64,000 bases of DNA, taken from assembly GCA_028280305.1 (NCBI GenBank), contig JANQMC010000034.1:186001-250000 (forward strand), in the 5' to 3' direction. The translations under genes and the position numbers were made by a program. The DNA comes from Pelagibius sp. GTDB lineage: Bacteria; Pseudomonadota; Alphaproteobacteria; Kiloniellales; Kiloniellaceae. Below the pieces are notes generated by a model, which was not told where the DNA came from, searched no databases, and worked only from the letters and a program-made list of their open reading frames with translations. Below, one piece after another: positions 53,985 to 62,453 of the stretch (the first letter of the stretch is position 1; each line of letters begins with the position of its first letter).

Positions 53985-54941
53985 TCAGCTTGCCGGCTTT
54001 GCGGCCTCGGCGGCGATGCGGCCGATGGTCTGAAAGCCCTCGCCTGATGTCGGTACCTGGATGTCGAAGACCTCGGCGATGACCTGGGTCCAGCCGTGCA
54101 GGAAGTAGGTCCAGCCGTCTTCGACCTGCAGGCCGGCGCCGGCCGCCTGAGCGCGGGCCTGTTCCAGAAAAACCAGGTCGCCACGGTAGTTGAGCTCCCA
54201 GACCACGGCCGCCTCGGGGAAGCACGCCGCGCTGCCGAGGGGCGAACCCGGCGCGTCCTTGCCGAGGCCGGTGGCGTTGATCACCAGGGATCGCGCCGGA
54301 AGGCCTGTAAGGACCGCATCATTGTCTGCAACTGTAGCGATTTCGATGTAGTCTATCGGGATGTCGGGAGCCATTTGCCGGTGGATTTCCCGGACGTGAT
54401 CCAGCCTTGCGGCGGAGGGGTCGGAGATGACGATGCGTGACGGCCGGTCGGGCCCTCGTGTTTTTTGCAGCAGATGCCAGGAAATGGCGATGGTCGATCC
54501 GCCGGCGCCCATGGCGAAGAGCGCCCCCTTGCTGTCTGAAAAGTGGTCCGGCGCCAGGAAGCCATCGATGGCAAGGCCTGAGGAAATCGGGTCCTTGGCG
54601 TGGCAGACGAGGCGATCTCCTTTCTTGGACAGGCAGGAGGTTTCGCCGAGGAGCGCCGCAAACGGGTCAATGTCGTCGAAGCGATCACGGCAGGACGCAA
54701 AGAGATCGAGCTTGTGCGTTGTGACCAGCGCGCCCAGTGAGAGCGGATCGTTTTTGATGAAGTCCACCGCTTCGCGGTAGCGCTCGGCGGCGGAATGGGG
54801 GGCGAAGTCCATGCCGCTGATTTGGGCGTCTTTCAGCCCAAGATAGTCGGCCCAGGCCGGAAACACCCGCATGATCGAGCTCCGCCCCGTCGTCACACCG
54901 ATGAAGTGGAGTGTTGGCCGGCCGGCCGCTTCAAAAATCAC
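53985..54941 (-). CDS. Shikimate dehydrogenase-like protein
   Basis: A 318-residue member of the shikimate/quinate dehydrogenase family. N-terminal substrate region: FIGVTTGRSSIMRVFPAWADYLGL, with Lys in GALVTTHKLDLF standing where AroE has its catalytic Lys, and GETSCLSKKGDRLVCHAKD in place of the usual GxNTDxxG region. The nucleotide fold is ALFAMGAGGSTIAISWHL, and INATGLGKDAPGSPL follows. The unusual TDxxG replacement and catabolic surroundings suggest a polyol or cyclitol-related substrate, not biosynthetic AroE. Divergent from the FGGY kinase. Confidence 0.8.
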   Translation of the reverse strand: MIFEAAGRPTLHFIGVTTGRSSIMRVFPAWADYLGLKDAQISGMDFAPHSAAERYREAVDFIKNDPLSLGALVTTHKLDLFASCRDRFDDIDPFAALLGETSCLSKKGDRLVCHAKDPISSGLAIDGFLAPDHFSDSKGALFAMGAGGSTIAISWHLLQKTRGPDRPSRIVISDPSAARLDHVREIHRQMAPDIPIDYIEIATVADNDAVLTGLPARSLVINATGLGKDAPGSPLGSAACFPEAAVVWELNYRGDLVFLEQARAQAAGAGLQVEDGWTYFLHGWTQVIAEVFDIQVPTSGEGFQTIGRIAAEAAKPAS

Positions 54942-55097
54942 ACCGCGTTCCTCAACTTGCTGGCATTCGTTTTCTCAGCCGATACTCTACGATGCCGAGA
55001 GGCTATATTCGAAGCTTCAAAGAGAGCTCAGGACGATTCTTGACCGATGAGGAATGATCGCATTCACAAGATCCTATGCAGGGCGGGCGTGATCTAA

Positions 55098-56597
55098 ATG
55101 CCGCGGGATCTCTATCTGGCGATTGACGTGGGGACCGGCGGCATCCGTTCAGCCCTGGTTGACCGCGACGGCAAGATGCTGGCCTTCAGCCTTCAGGAGC
55201 ACGAACAGATCGTGCCGCAATACGGCTGGTCGGAGCAGCGCCCGGCGGACTGGTGGTCTGGGGTCAAGGCGACCATCCGCAGTGTGGCTGCCAAGGTGGA
55301 AGGCGCAGCAGGCCGGGTTGCGGCGATCTGCGCCTGCGGTCAGATGCACGGTTCGGTCTTGATCGATGCAGACGGGGCATTGACCCGTGAAACGGCGCTG
55401 CTGTGGAACGACAAGCGTACGGCGCCCCAGGTCGCCGATTTCGCTGCGGCCCATCCCCCCGAAAGCTACCTGACGGCCACGGCAAATCTCGCCGCGCCGG
55501 CCTGGCCTGCCTTCAAGCTGCGCTGGATCGCGGACAACGACCCGCAGGCCTACGACAGGGCCGCCACCTTGCTGATGCCCAAGGACTATATCGGCTTCTG
55601 CCTGACGGGAGAGCGCGCCTGGGACTGGACCGAGGCTTCCATGAGCTTTCTGATGGATGCCGGCAGCCGCGATTGGTCGGCAGAAATGTTTCGGGCAACC
55701 GGCCTGCGCCGCGATCTGCTGCCGGGCATTCGCGCGCCCTGGGATCTGCTCGGCAGCCTGAAAGGAGATGCCGCGGCAGAGACCGGTTTGTCGGCCGGCA
55801 CCCCCGTTCTGGTTGGCGGGGGAGATTACCCGGTTGCGCTGCTGGGCTCCGGCCTCACCCAGCCGGGCTGGGCATCCGACGTCACCGGAACCTCCGCCAT
55901 CGTGACGGTGATACATGATGCGCCGGTCATCGACCAGGCCGTCTCCAACGTCGCAACGGTTGAGGGAAACTGGGGAAGTTTTACGCTGCTCGACGCCGGC
56001 GGGGATGCGGTGCGCTGGGCGCGCCGCGCCTTTCACGATAACCAGCTGAGTTATGCCGCCTTGACCGCGGCGGCGGAGAAAGCCGACTGCGGCGCCAGGT
56101 CGCTGTTTTTCCTGCCTTATCTCTCAGGCCAGCGTTTCGGAGAGGCGGCCAACGCCCGCGCGCAGTTTTTTGGCCTCACGGCGGCGCACGGCTTGCCGGA
56201 GCTGCATCGCGCCGTTCTCGAAGGGGTCGCCTTCTCCATGCGCCGCGAACTGCCGGTCCTGCAGGGTCTGGGGGATGCGCCGGAGATGTTCGTCGCCGCT
56301 GGCGGTGGCGCCAAGTCCGACCTTTGGGTCGCCATCAAAGCGAGCATGTTCGGTGCCCCCTATCTGATTCCGGCAGAGCTTGAATGTGGTGTCGTGGGAG
56401 CCGCCTGCATGATGGCCGTGGCCTGCGGTGATGCGCCGGACTTGAAGGCCGCCGTTACCCGGATGGTTCGCTATGACCGGGAAGTGCAACCCGATCCGGC
56501 ATGGCGTGACCGATATGACCGCATGGCGCCAGTTTTTGATGCGATCTGTGAGGAGTCCGGCAGGCTCTATGACCGCCTTGACGGACTCGACGGGTAG
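55098..56597 (+). CDS. FGGY family carbohydrate kinase (xylulokinase-like)
   Basis: A 499-residue sugar kinase. N-terminal phosphate motif LAIDVGTGGIRSALVDRDG, AICACGQMHGSVLIDADG, TALLWNDKRT with catalytic Asp expected in the FGGY N-domain, then ASDVTGTSAIVTVIHDAPVID and the C-domain GGGAKSDLWVAIKASMFGAP. Overall closest to xylulokinase-type members by pattern, but substrate specificity in this family is not reliable from sequence. It starts a three-gene operon with a small conserved protein and a zinc alcohol dehydrogenase, suggesting polyol oxidation followed by ketose phosphorylation. Confidence 0.9.
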   Translation: MPRDLYLAIDVGTGGIRSALVDRDGKMLAFSLQEHEQIVPQYGWSEQRPADWWSGVKATIRSVAAKVEGAAGRVAAICACGQMHGSVLIDADGALTRETALLWNDKRTAPQVADFAAAHPPESYLTATANLAAPAWPAFKLRWIADNDPQAYDRAATLLMPKDYIGFCLTGERAWDWTEASMSFLMDAGSRDWSAEMFRATGLRRDLLPGIRAPWDLLGSLKGDAAAETGLSAGTPVLVGGGDYPVALLGSGLTQPGWASDVTGTSAIVTVIHDAPVIDQAVSNVATVEGNWGSFTLLDAGGDAVRWARRAFHDNQLSYAALTAAAEKADCGARSLFFLPYLSGQRFGEAANARAQFFGLTAAHGLPELHRAVLEGVAFSMRRELPVLQGLGDAPEMFVAAGGGAKSDLWVAIKASMFGAPYLIPAELECGVVGAACMMAVACGDAPDLKAAVTRMVRYDREVQPDPAWRDRYDRMAPVFDAICEESGRLYDRLDGLDG

Positions 56598-56600
56598 ACG

Positions 56601-56999
56601 ATGCTTTCTCACCCGCGGGACGATATTGAAAACCGGGTACCGGTGTGGGTGGCCTGCAGTGATTTGTATCTGGATAACGATCCGGGAGAGACCGGCCTTC
56701 GCAGCATCGCGCGGGCTTGCGCATCTTCCCCCTATTCAGGTCCGGATCTGGACCGCATCATGTTCAATGAAGTCTGGCCGGCGTTCTCCGCCAACCTCCA
56801 CCCTGTTGCCGGTAACTGGTCCGGCTGGGATGAGAGCTTCGTGAAAGAACGGGTCTTGGATACTTACCGCAGCCGTTGGCGCCTGCCCTGGCGGCTCCAT
56901 CCCTTGAAGCGTCACTACTGCGGAGACTGGCTGATCGTGAGGAACCTGATCGATGAGATCAGAGCCGGCAGGTTAGAAGCAAAGGATGGATCGATATGA
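56601..56999 (+). CDS. Small conserved protein, probably DUF7079 family
   Basis: A 132-residue soluble protein. VPVWVACSDLYLDNDPGETGLRSIARACASSPYSGPDLDRIMFNEVWPAFSANL and a Trp-rich end (NWSGWDESFVKE, HYCGDWLIVRNLIDEIRAG) resemble DUF7079-type proteins of unknown function. It starts 3 bases after the FGGY kinase stop and overlaps the dehydrogenase start by 4 bases, so it is expressed with both. No role can be assigned. Confidence 0.65.
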   Translation: MLSHPRDDIENRVPVWVACSDLYLDNDPGETGLRSIARACASSPYSGPDLDRIMFNEVWPAFSANLHPVAGNWSGWDESFVKERVLDTYRSRWRLPWRLHPLKRHYCGDWLIVRNLIDEIRAGRLEAKDGSI

Positions 57000-58030
57000 A
57001 AGCAGCGGTTCTTGAGCGATGGAAAAGCATCGCCGTGCGCCAGGTCGGTGATCCCGAACCCGCTGTGGGAGAAGCGCTGGTCCGGGTCGGATTGACCGGG
57101 GTCTGCGGGTCCGACTACCACATCTTCAACGGCGATATACCGATCGCCAAGACGCCGGTGATTCCAGGCCATGAGTTCATGGGTACCATCGCCGGATTGC
57201 CTGACGGTGGAACGGAGACGCTGGCGGTGGGACAAAGGGTTGCCGTTCACCCCCTGGTCTCCTGCGGTACCTGCGTTGCCTGTAGGAGGGGGGTGCCCCA
57301 CGTCTGTGCGAACCTCGTGGTCATCGGCGTCAATCGCGATGGCGCCTTTGCCGAGTACGTCAGCGTTCCGGCGGAACGGCTGATTCCGCTGCCGGACGAT
57401 CTGCCGGATGAGGTGGCAGCGCTGGCCGAGCCTTTTGCTGTGGGTTATCACGCCTGCCGGCGGGCGGTGCTCAGCCCCGGAGAGCGGGTACTGGTGATCG
57501 GCGGCGGCCCCATCGGGCTCTTTGCCGCGATGGTGGCGCGGCGCCTCGGTGCCGCCGACGTCGCGGTCTCCGAGCCCCTGACCGCCCGGCGTGACTTTGC
57601 CGAAAGCCACGGCGTCAACGCCTTCGATCCTCTCGCATCTTCCTGCCTTGCCGATCTCGCAGCGCGCAGCGGCGGCGAGGGTTACGATGTGATTGTCGAG
57701 ACCTCCGGCGTCGATGCCGGGATCGCCATGGCTGTGGAGGCGGCGGCGCCGCGTGCCCGCATCGTCTCGCTCGGGTTTCCGTCAGAGCGGTTTGCCCGCT
57801 ACAACGTCACCTTCGGCATCATGAAGGAATTGAGCTTTGTCGGCAGCCGCGTCTATCCACGCGAGGAGTTCTGCGAGACGATCGATCTGCTTTCTGAGGC
57901 CGTCGAGGCAGGGGACATTGCTTTCGACCGGCTGGTGGCAGACGTCAGGGGACTCGATGATCTTGAACGCTCCATCCTGGGCGTCGCCCAAGGCGAAGAG
58001 CGGGGCAAGATTCTGATTCGCCCGGCTTAG
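56996..58030 (+). CDS. Zinc-dependent alcohol/polyol dehydrogenase (MDR family)
   Basis: A 344-residue medium-chain dehydrogenase. Catalytic zinc ligands are in GVCGSDYHIF and PGHEFMG; the structural zinc site is CGTCVACRRGVPHVC (C-x2-C-x2-C-x7-C). The NAD fold is GERVLVIGGGPIGLFAAMVARRLGA, with an acidic residue not obvious after VAVSEPL, so cofactor choice is open. Sorbitol/threonine-type dehydrogenases have this layout. Third gene of the kinase operon, ending at a hairpin. Confidence 0.92.
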   Translation: MKAAVLERWKSIAVRQVGDPEPAVGEALVRVGLTGVCGSDYHIFNGDIPIAKTPVIPGHEFMGTIAGLPDGGTETLAVGQRVAVHPLVSCGTCVACRRGVPHVCANLVVIGVNRDGAFAEYVSVPAERLIPLPDDLPDEVAALAEPFAVGYHACRRAVLSPGERVLVIGGGPIGLFAAMVARRLGAADVAVSEPLTARRDFAESHGVNAFDPLASSCLADLAARSGGEGYDVIVETSGVDAGIAMAVEAAAPRARIVSLGFPSERFARYNVTFGIMKELSFVGSRVYPREEFCETIDLLSEAVEAGDIAFDRLVADVRGLDDLERSILGVAQGEERGKILIRPA

Positions 58031-58065
58031 CGGCGCGTTATGGTTTCGAAGAGATTGAAAGAGAC

Positions 58066-58093
58066 GGGTGGTGCAAACGCGGTTGCACCACCC
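58066..58093. terminator. Bidirectional hairpin between convergent genes
   Basis: GGGTGGTGCAA (58066-58076) and TTGCACCACCC (58083-58093) form a perfect 11-bp stem around ACGCGG. It lies midway between the dehydrogenase (plus) and binding-protein (minus) stops. No T-run is needed if it acts with Rho. Its TGCAA/TTGCA ends resemble, but are not, the LacI sites nearby. Confidence 0.7.
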
Positions 58094-58110
58094 GAAGTGC
58101 ACCAGGGGTC

Positions 58111-59061
58111 TTAGCGGATACCTTTGGAAGCCAGGTCGATAACCTGGGCGGCTTTGTCCTTGGTGATCAGGTTCGGGCCGGAGCCGATGGCCGTGGCGGG
58201 CATAACGCCATATCTGGCATTGAGGGCCAGAAGCTGCACCGGCAGGAAGCCCTGCAGGTACGGCTGCTGATCGATGGCGAAGAGCGCTTCACCGTCGCGC
58301 ACCGACTCCAGATAACCGCCGGAAAGATCGAAGGAGCCGATCTTGATTTCGCCGGCCCGGCCGAGTTCCGCCACCGCCGCCACGATCTGCTCACCGGCCA
58401 GAGAGGCGCTCAGCCCCAGGGCGGTGTCGAGATCCGCATCGGATTCCAGGGAGGCCTTTATCTTTGCTTTGATCTCCGAGGGATCGTTGGTGGTCGGCAG
58501 GACCACGATGGCGCCTTCAAAACCGTCGGCAAAACCCTGACAACGTGTGTCCAGGGCCACGTTGCCGACTTCATGGTTGATGCAGAGGCCCTTGGTTCCT
58601 CCGGCGGCCTTCAGGGCCTTTCCGGCGGCAAGGCCGGCGGCGTATTCTTCCTGGCCGACATGCAGCAGGGCGCCCAGCTTGTCGTAGACGTCGGAGCCCG
58701 AGTTCATGGAAATCACGGGGATTCCGGCGGCGACGGCCTTTTCGATAGACGGGCCGAGGGCATCGGCATCGGGGATAGAGACCATGATCCCATCGGGTTC
58801 CTGGTTTACCGCCGCGTCGATCAACTGCGCCATGGCAACCATGTCAAAAGTTTCAGGGGCACGATATTCGACGGTCACGCCGTTGGCCTCTGCCGCTTCG
58901 GAAATCCCGTTCTTGACCACCGACCACCAGGGATCGGAGGCCTGGCCGTGGACCACGGCAATGATCTTGATTTCAGCGGCGGACAAGGCACCCGGGGTGC
59001 CGGTGGCAATTGCGCCGACCAGCGCGACGGCCGCGAAGACGGCCCTCATCAATGACTTCAT
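58111..59061 (-). CDS. Sugar ABC transporter substrate-binding protein (RbsB/inositol-binding type)
   Basis: A 316-residue periplasmic binding protein of the ribose/galactose-type (CUT2) family. Signal peptide residues 1-29 end LSAAE. KIIAVVHGQASDPWWSVVKNGISEAAEANGVTVEY, PDGIMVSIPDADALGPSIEKAVAAGIPVISMNSGSD and GSFDLSGGYLESVRDGEALFAIDQQPYLQGF are typical. The ATG at 59061 follows GGAGGA by 4 bases. No permease or ATPase gene is in the window; it is divergent from the LacI gene and shares its operator, so inositol or a related cyclitol is the likely ligand. Confidence 0.92.
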   Translation of the reverse strand: MKSLMRAVFAAVALVGAIATGTPGALSAAEIKIIAVVHGQASDPWWSVVKNGISEAAEANGVTVEYRAPETFDMVAMAQLIDAAVNQEPDGIMVSIPDADALGPSIEKAVAAGIPVISMNSGSDVYDKLGALLHVGQEEYAAGLAAGKALKAAGGTKGLCINHEVGNVALDTRCQGFADGFEGAIVVLPTTNDPSEIKAKIKASLESDADLDTALGLSASLAGEQIVAAVAELGRAGEIKIGSFDLSGGYLESVRDGEALFAIDQQPYLQGFLPVQLLALNARYGVMPATAIGSGPNLITKDKAAQVIDLASKGIR

Positions 59062-59202
59062 TCCATCCTCCCTCTGCGCGCCCTGAGTGTCCGAAGAGAT
59101 TTTCCCTGTGCGGGTTTCCCACAAGGTCGGTCTGGGCGCTTTCGTGGTCTTTTCAGGCATATGACCTGAGTCTAATGCAGACTAGACCGGGCATAGGGAA
59201 AA

Positions 59203-59216
59203 TGCAACCGGTTGCA
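59203..59216. promoter_or_regulatory. LacI operator of the inositol-type regulon, copy 1
   Basis: TGCAACCGGTTGCA is a perfect 14-base palindrome in the spacer between the divergent binding-protein and LacI genes. The identical sequence occurs at 63600-63613. Two exact copies at two divergent promoters of one catabolic cluster make this the best-supported operator in the window. Confidence 0.88.
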
Positions 59217-59328
59217 ATACTGGGTCCATCGGCACAGAGTTGTCGGCACCTGCGGTATCGCCGAAGATAGGTAGGAAGCGCCGCTGTCGCGGGGATTCGG
59301 CAAGGCCAACGAAGAGGGAAGTCAGGGT

Positions 59329-60360
59329 TTGGAGCGGAGCGGGGATCGCAGCGGTCAGGGCGACGTCAGGGTGACTTTGAAGGAGGTCGCCGAGGCGGCG
59401 GGGGTGTCGCGCTCTGCCGTATCACGCACCTTCACCGAGGGTGCCAGCGTCTCGCCCCGGACCCGCAAAAAGGTCGAGAAGGCGGCCCGTGATCTGGGCT
59501 ACCGTCCCAATTTTCTGGCGCGCAGTCTGACGACCAAACGCACGGCGCTGATCGGTCTGCTCTCCAACAACTTTCAGAACCCGGCCTTCATGGAGGTCTT
59601 CGATCTTTTCACCGCCGGTCTGCAGGAGCGCGGTTTGAGGCCCTTGCTGGTGAACCAGTCAGATCTCGACCAGGCCGAAGCCTCGCTTGAGATGTTGATG
59701 CAATACAGCGTCGACGGGCTCATCGTCGCCTCGTCGACGCTGCCGCCACAGTTCTCCAAGGTTTTGGCCGAAACCCGCCTGCCGGTGGTGCATGCCTTCG
59801 GCAAGCCGGCGGCGCCTTTCAAGGTGAATGTGGTGGGCGTGGACAATGTCCACGGCGGCGAGTTGGCGGCGGAACTTCTCATTGAGCGGAACTACCGCTC
59901 GGTCGCTTTCCTGGGCGGCCCGCGCAAGGCGACCTCGACGGAGGATCGGTTGGCCGGGTTCGAGCGGCGGCTGGGCTTGGCGGGAATCGGCATTGCACAA
60001 ACCCGCTTTGCCGAGACTTACAGTTACGCCGCCGGGCGTAAGGAAATGGCGGCGCTGCTCGACCAGGGGCCGGTTGAAGCGGTTTTTTGCGGCGATGATA
60101 TTCTCTGCATGGGCGCGCGCGACATCTGCCGCGAAAGGGGTGTGACGGTGCCCGAGGAGATCGGCCTGATCGGCTTCAACGATATTGCCATGGCGGATTG
60201 GACGGCTTACGAGCTGACGACGATCCGCCAGCCGATCCGCGATATCATCATCTCCGCGGTGGAACTTGTGGTTCGGCTGGTCGAAGAGCCGGGCCGCAGC
60301 GCCGAGGCGCGCCTCTTCCCCTGTCAGGCCGTGGTACGCAAGACGCTGCGCTCGCTCTAG
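59329..60360 (+). CDS. LacI family transcriptional regulator of the inositol-type cluster
   Basis: A 343-residue LacI/GalR regulator. DNA-binding domain at residues 14-62: VTLKEVAEAAGVSRSAVSRTFTEGASVSPRTRKKVEKAARDLGYRPNFLARSL. Effector domain: ALIGLLSNNFQNPAFMEVFDLFTAGLQERG, VDGLIVASS, GGPRKATSTEDRLAGFERRLG, EIGLIGFNDIAMADW. TTG 59329 has GAGGGA upstream; GTG 59371 would also give a normal domain start. Its stop shares bases with the stop of the convergent dehydrogenase gene. Probably binds TGCAACCGGTTGCA. Confidence 0.92.
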   Translation: MERSGDRSGQGDVRVTLKEVAEAAGVSRSAVSRTFTEGASVSPRTRKKVEKAARDLGYRPNFLARSLTTKRTALIGLLSNNFQNPAFMEVFDLFTAGLQERGLRPLLVNQSDLDQAEASLEMLMQYSVDGLIVASSTLPPQFSKVLAETRLPVVHAFGKPAAPFKVNVVGVDNVHGGELAAELLIERNYRSVAFLGGPRKATSTEDRLAGFERRLGLAGIGIAQTRFAETYSYAAGRKEMAALLDQGPVEAVFCGDDILCMGARDICRERGVTVPEEIGLIGFNDIAMADWTAYELTTIRQPIRDIIISAVELVVRLVEEPGRSAEARLFPCQAVVRKTLRSL

Positions 60361-61502
60361 CCCTCTAGCTCGACCCAGGCCCCTCCGGACTTGGCCGAGG
60401 CAGCGGCGGCGTGAATGGCTGCAACGCTGTGAAGGCCGTCCTCCGCCGTTGGACAGGCAAACGCATCCGCCGCCATGCTCCTGCCTTCCTTTTGGGCCCG
60501 AATGGCCTCTGCGAGATCGGCGTAGAGGTTGGCGAAGGCGGCAAACATTCCCTCGGTATGGCCGATGGCAAGGCGCGAGGCGCTCTGTGCTGCCGGTGAC
60601 AGGCCCGCGGCGCCACGCTCCAGGATCCGGCTGGATTCATTCAATGGCGTCCAGATCAACTGGTTCGGCTGTTCCTGCGCCCAGCGCAGGCCGCCTTTCT
60701 CGCCGAAGACTTGCAGGGTCAGGCCGTGCATGCGGCCGACGGCAACGGCGCTGGTCCAGAGCCGCCCGACGGTGCCGCCGTGCATGCGAAAGGCGATCAG
60801 GGCGTCGTCTTCCAGGGCGCGGCCCTCAAGGCAGGATGCGAAGTCGGCGGAGAGTTTCGTGACCGTCTGGCCGGTGACGAAGCAGGCCATGTGGAGGGCG
60901 TGGCTGCCGCAGTCGGCCACTACCGAAGAAACGCCGGCCTGGGCCGGATCATAGCGCCAGCGGACCCGCGGATTGTCGGCATCGGCGGCATCGGCGTGAA
61001 ACCCGTGGGCGAATTCCGCGACCACCAGTCTGACGGCGCCGAGCTCGCCTTTCGCGACCATGGCCCGCATCTGGCGCACCAGGGGATAGCCGGAGTAGCC
61101 GTAGTTGACGGCGCAGAGGCGCTTGGCCTGGCGTGCGACGGCGACGATCTCCTCGGCCTCGGCGACGGTTGTCGTTATGGGCTTTTCGCAGAGCACGTTG
61201 AATCCGGCCTGCAGGAAGGCTTTGGTAATCTCGAAGTGGGTGTTGTTCGGGGTTGCGACGGTGATCAGGTCGACGGGGTCGGGCCGGTTCGATTCACCCT
61301 CCAGCATCTCCCGCCAGTCGCCGTAAGCGCGATCTGCTGCGGCGCCGAGACGGATGGCGAAGTCCCGCCCTTTCGCCGCGTCGATGTCCAAGGCGCCGGC
61401 GCTGAAGCTGAAGGCGCCGTCGAGCCCCGCCGCGACGCGATGGGCTCCCCCGATCTGGCTGCCCTCGCCGCCGCCGATCATGCCCCAGGTAAGCTTGTTC
61501 AT
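60357..61502 (-). CDS. Gfo/Idh/MocA family oxidoreductase
   Basis: A 381-residue dehydrogenase-like protein. Rossmann region LTWGMIGGGEGSQIGGAHRVAAGLDG, VATPNNTHFEITKAFLQAGFNVLCEKPITTTVAEAEEIV with EKP near residue 104, and a catalytic-His candidate in VADCGSHALHMACFVTG. GGGEGSQIGxAHR at the start is a subgroup feature seen in many inositol and scyllo-inositol related family members. Third gene of the minus-strand operon; follows the IolE-like gene by 15 bases. Confidence 0.9.
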   Translation of the reverse strand: MNKLTWGMIGGGEGSQIGGAHRVAAGLDGAFSFSAGALDIDAAKGRDFAIRLGAAADRAYGDWREMLEGESNRPDPVDLITVATPNNTHFEITKAFLQAGFNVLCEKPITTTVAEAEEIVAVARQAKRLCAVNYGYSGYPLVRQMRAMVAKGELGAVRLVVAEFAHGFHADAADADNPRVRWRYDPAQAGVSSVVADCGSHALHMACFVTGQTVTKLSADFASCLEGRALEDDALIAFRMHGGTVGRLWTSAVAVGRMHGLTLQVFGEKGGLRWAQEQPNQLIWTPLNESSRILERGAAGLSPAAQSASRLAIGHTEGMFAAFANLYADLAEAIRAQKEGRSMAADAFACPTAEDGLHSVAAIHAAAASAKSGGAWVELEG

Positions 61503-61517
61503 GGACTTCTCCAAGGT

Positions 61518-62414
61518 TCAGGCGGCAAGGCCGATGCTGCGCAGGTAGTCCAGGTTCGCCCTGGCATCTTCCAGCGGTTTGGTGTTGCCGGCGGGATCGC
61601 AGTCCTGCTCCACCGTCGCCCAGCCGTCGAAGCCGTTCTCCGTCAGAGCATCGCGCATGGCTTCGAAGTCGACGGCGCCCTGGCCCAGATTGCAGAACAG
61701 TCCCCGGGCGCAGGCATCGTAGAAGCCGATACGCTCTTCAACCACCTGGGCCTTCACCCTGGGATCGACGTCCTTGAAATGGATATAGCTCACCCGGGCG
61801 GCGTGGCGGCGGTAAAAGGCGACCGGATCGAAGCCGGCATAGAGGCAATGCCCGGTGTCGAGGCAGACCGACAACAGCGCGGCATCGATTTCCGCTAGGG
61901 CGCGCTCCAGTTCGTCTTCGAACTCCATGAAACCGGCGGCATGGGCATGTAGGGCGACGGTCAAGCCGTAGTCCTCCGCGCCCATGCGGGCGACACTGTG
62001 GATGCGCTCGATAAAGCCGCGCCACTCGGCGTCGCTCATGCGTTCTGCTTCGTCCGGACGCCCTGCCGTCGGGGCCCGGCTGGCGGCGATGGAATCGATC
62101 AGTACCAGGTGTTTCGCCCCATGGGCCTTCAAGGCTTCGCAGGTCCGCCGGCTGGCGCCCTGAACTTCATTCCACTTCTGCGGATCGTGGAAGGGGCGGA
62201 AGATCACCCCGCCGATCAGCGACAGCCGGCGCTCGGCCAGGCTCTTGCCCAGCACCGCCGGGTCTTCCGGCATATAGCCGATGGGGCCGAGTTCCAGGCC
62301 GCCGTAGCCCGCCGCTGCGGCCTCGTCGAGAACCTCTTGCCAGCCCGGGTTCCGCGGATCGTCCGCAAATTCGACACCCCAGGAGCAGGGAGCATTGCCG
62401 ATCGAAAGAGGCAT
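61518..62414 (-). CDS. IolE-like TIM-barrel protein (inosose dehydratase / sugar phosphate isomerase family)
   Basis: A 298-residue xylose-isomerase-like TIM barrel. IGNAPCSWGVEFADDPRNPGWQEVLDEAAAAGYGGLELGPIGYMPED is the IolE-type opening. Metal-site residues are expected in LTVALHAHAAGFMEFEDEL, SVCLDTGHCLYAGFDPVAFYRR, VSYIHFKDVDP and WATVEQDCDP. IolE dehydrates scyllo-inosose to the diketone that IolD hydrolyses, and iolD begins just beyond this operon, which supports the call; a related epimerase is the alternative. Confidence 0.85.
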   Translation of the reverse strand: MPLSIGNAPCSWGVEFADDPRNPGWQEVLDEAAAAGYGGLELGPIGYMPEDPAVLGKSLAERRLSLIGGVIFRPFHDPQKWNEVQGASRRTCEALKAHGAKHLVLIDSIAASRAPTAGRPDEAERMSDAEWRGFIERIHSVARMGAEDYGLTVALHAHAAGFMEFEDELERALAEIDAALLSVCLDTGHCLYAGFDPVAFYRRHAARVSYIHFKDVDPRVKAQVVEERIGFYDACARGLFCNLGQGAVDFEAMRDALTENGFDGWATVEQDCDPAGNTKPLEDARANLDYLRSIGLAA

Positions 62415-62453
62415 GGTGAGTTCCTTGTTGATGATTGAAAGCTGTGTTCAGGC

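Noticed and set aside
58066-58093. Third copy of the inositol-cluster LacI operator
   Set aside because: The TGCAA and TTGCA ends belong to an 11-bp terminator stem with a 6-base loop and lack the central CCGG.
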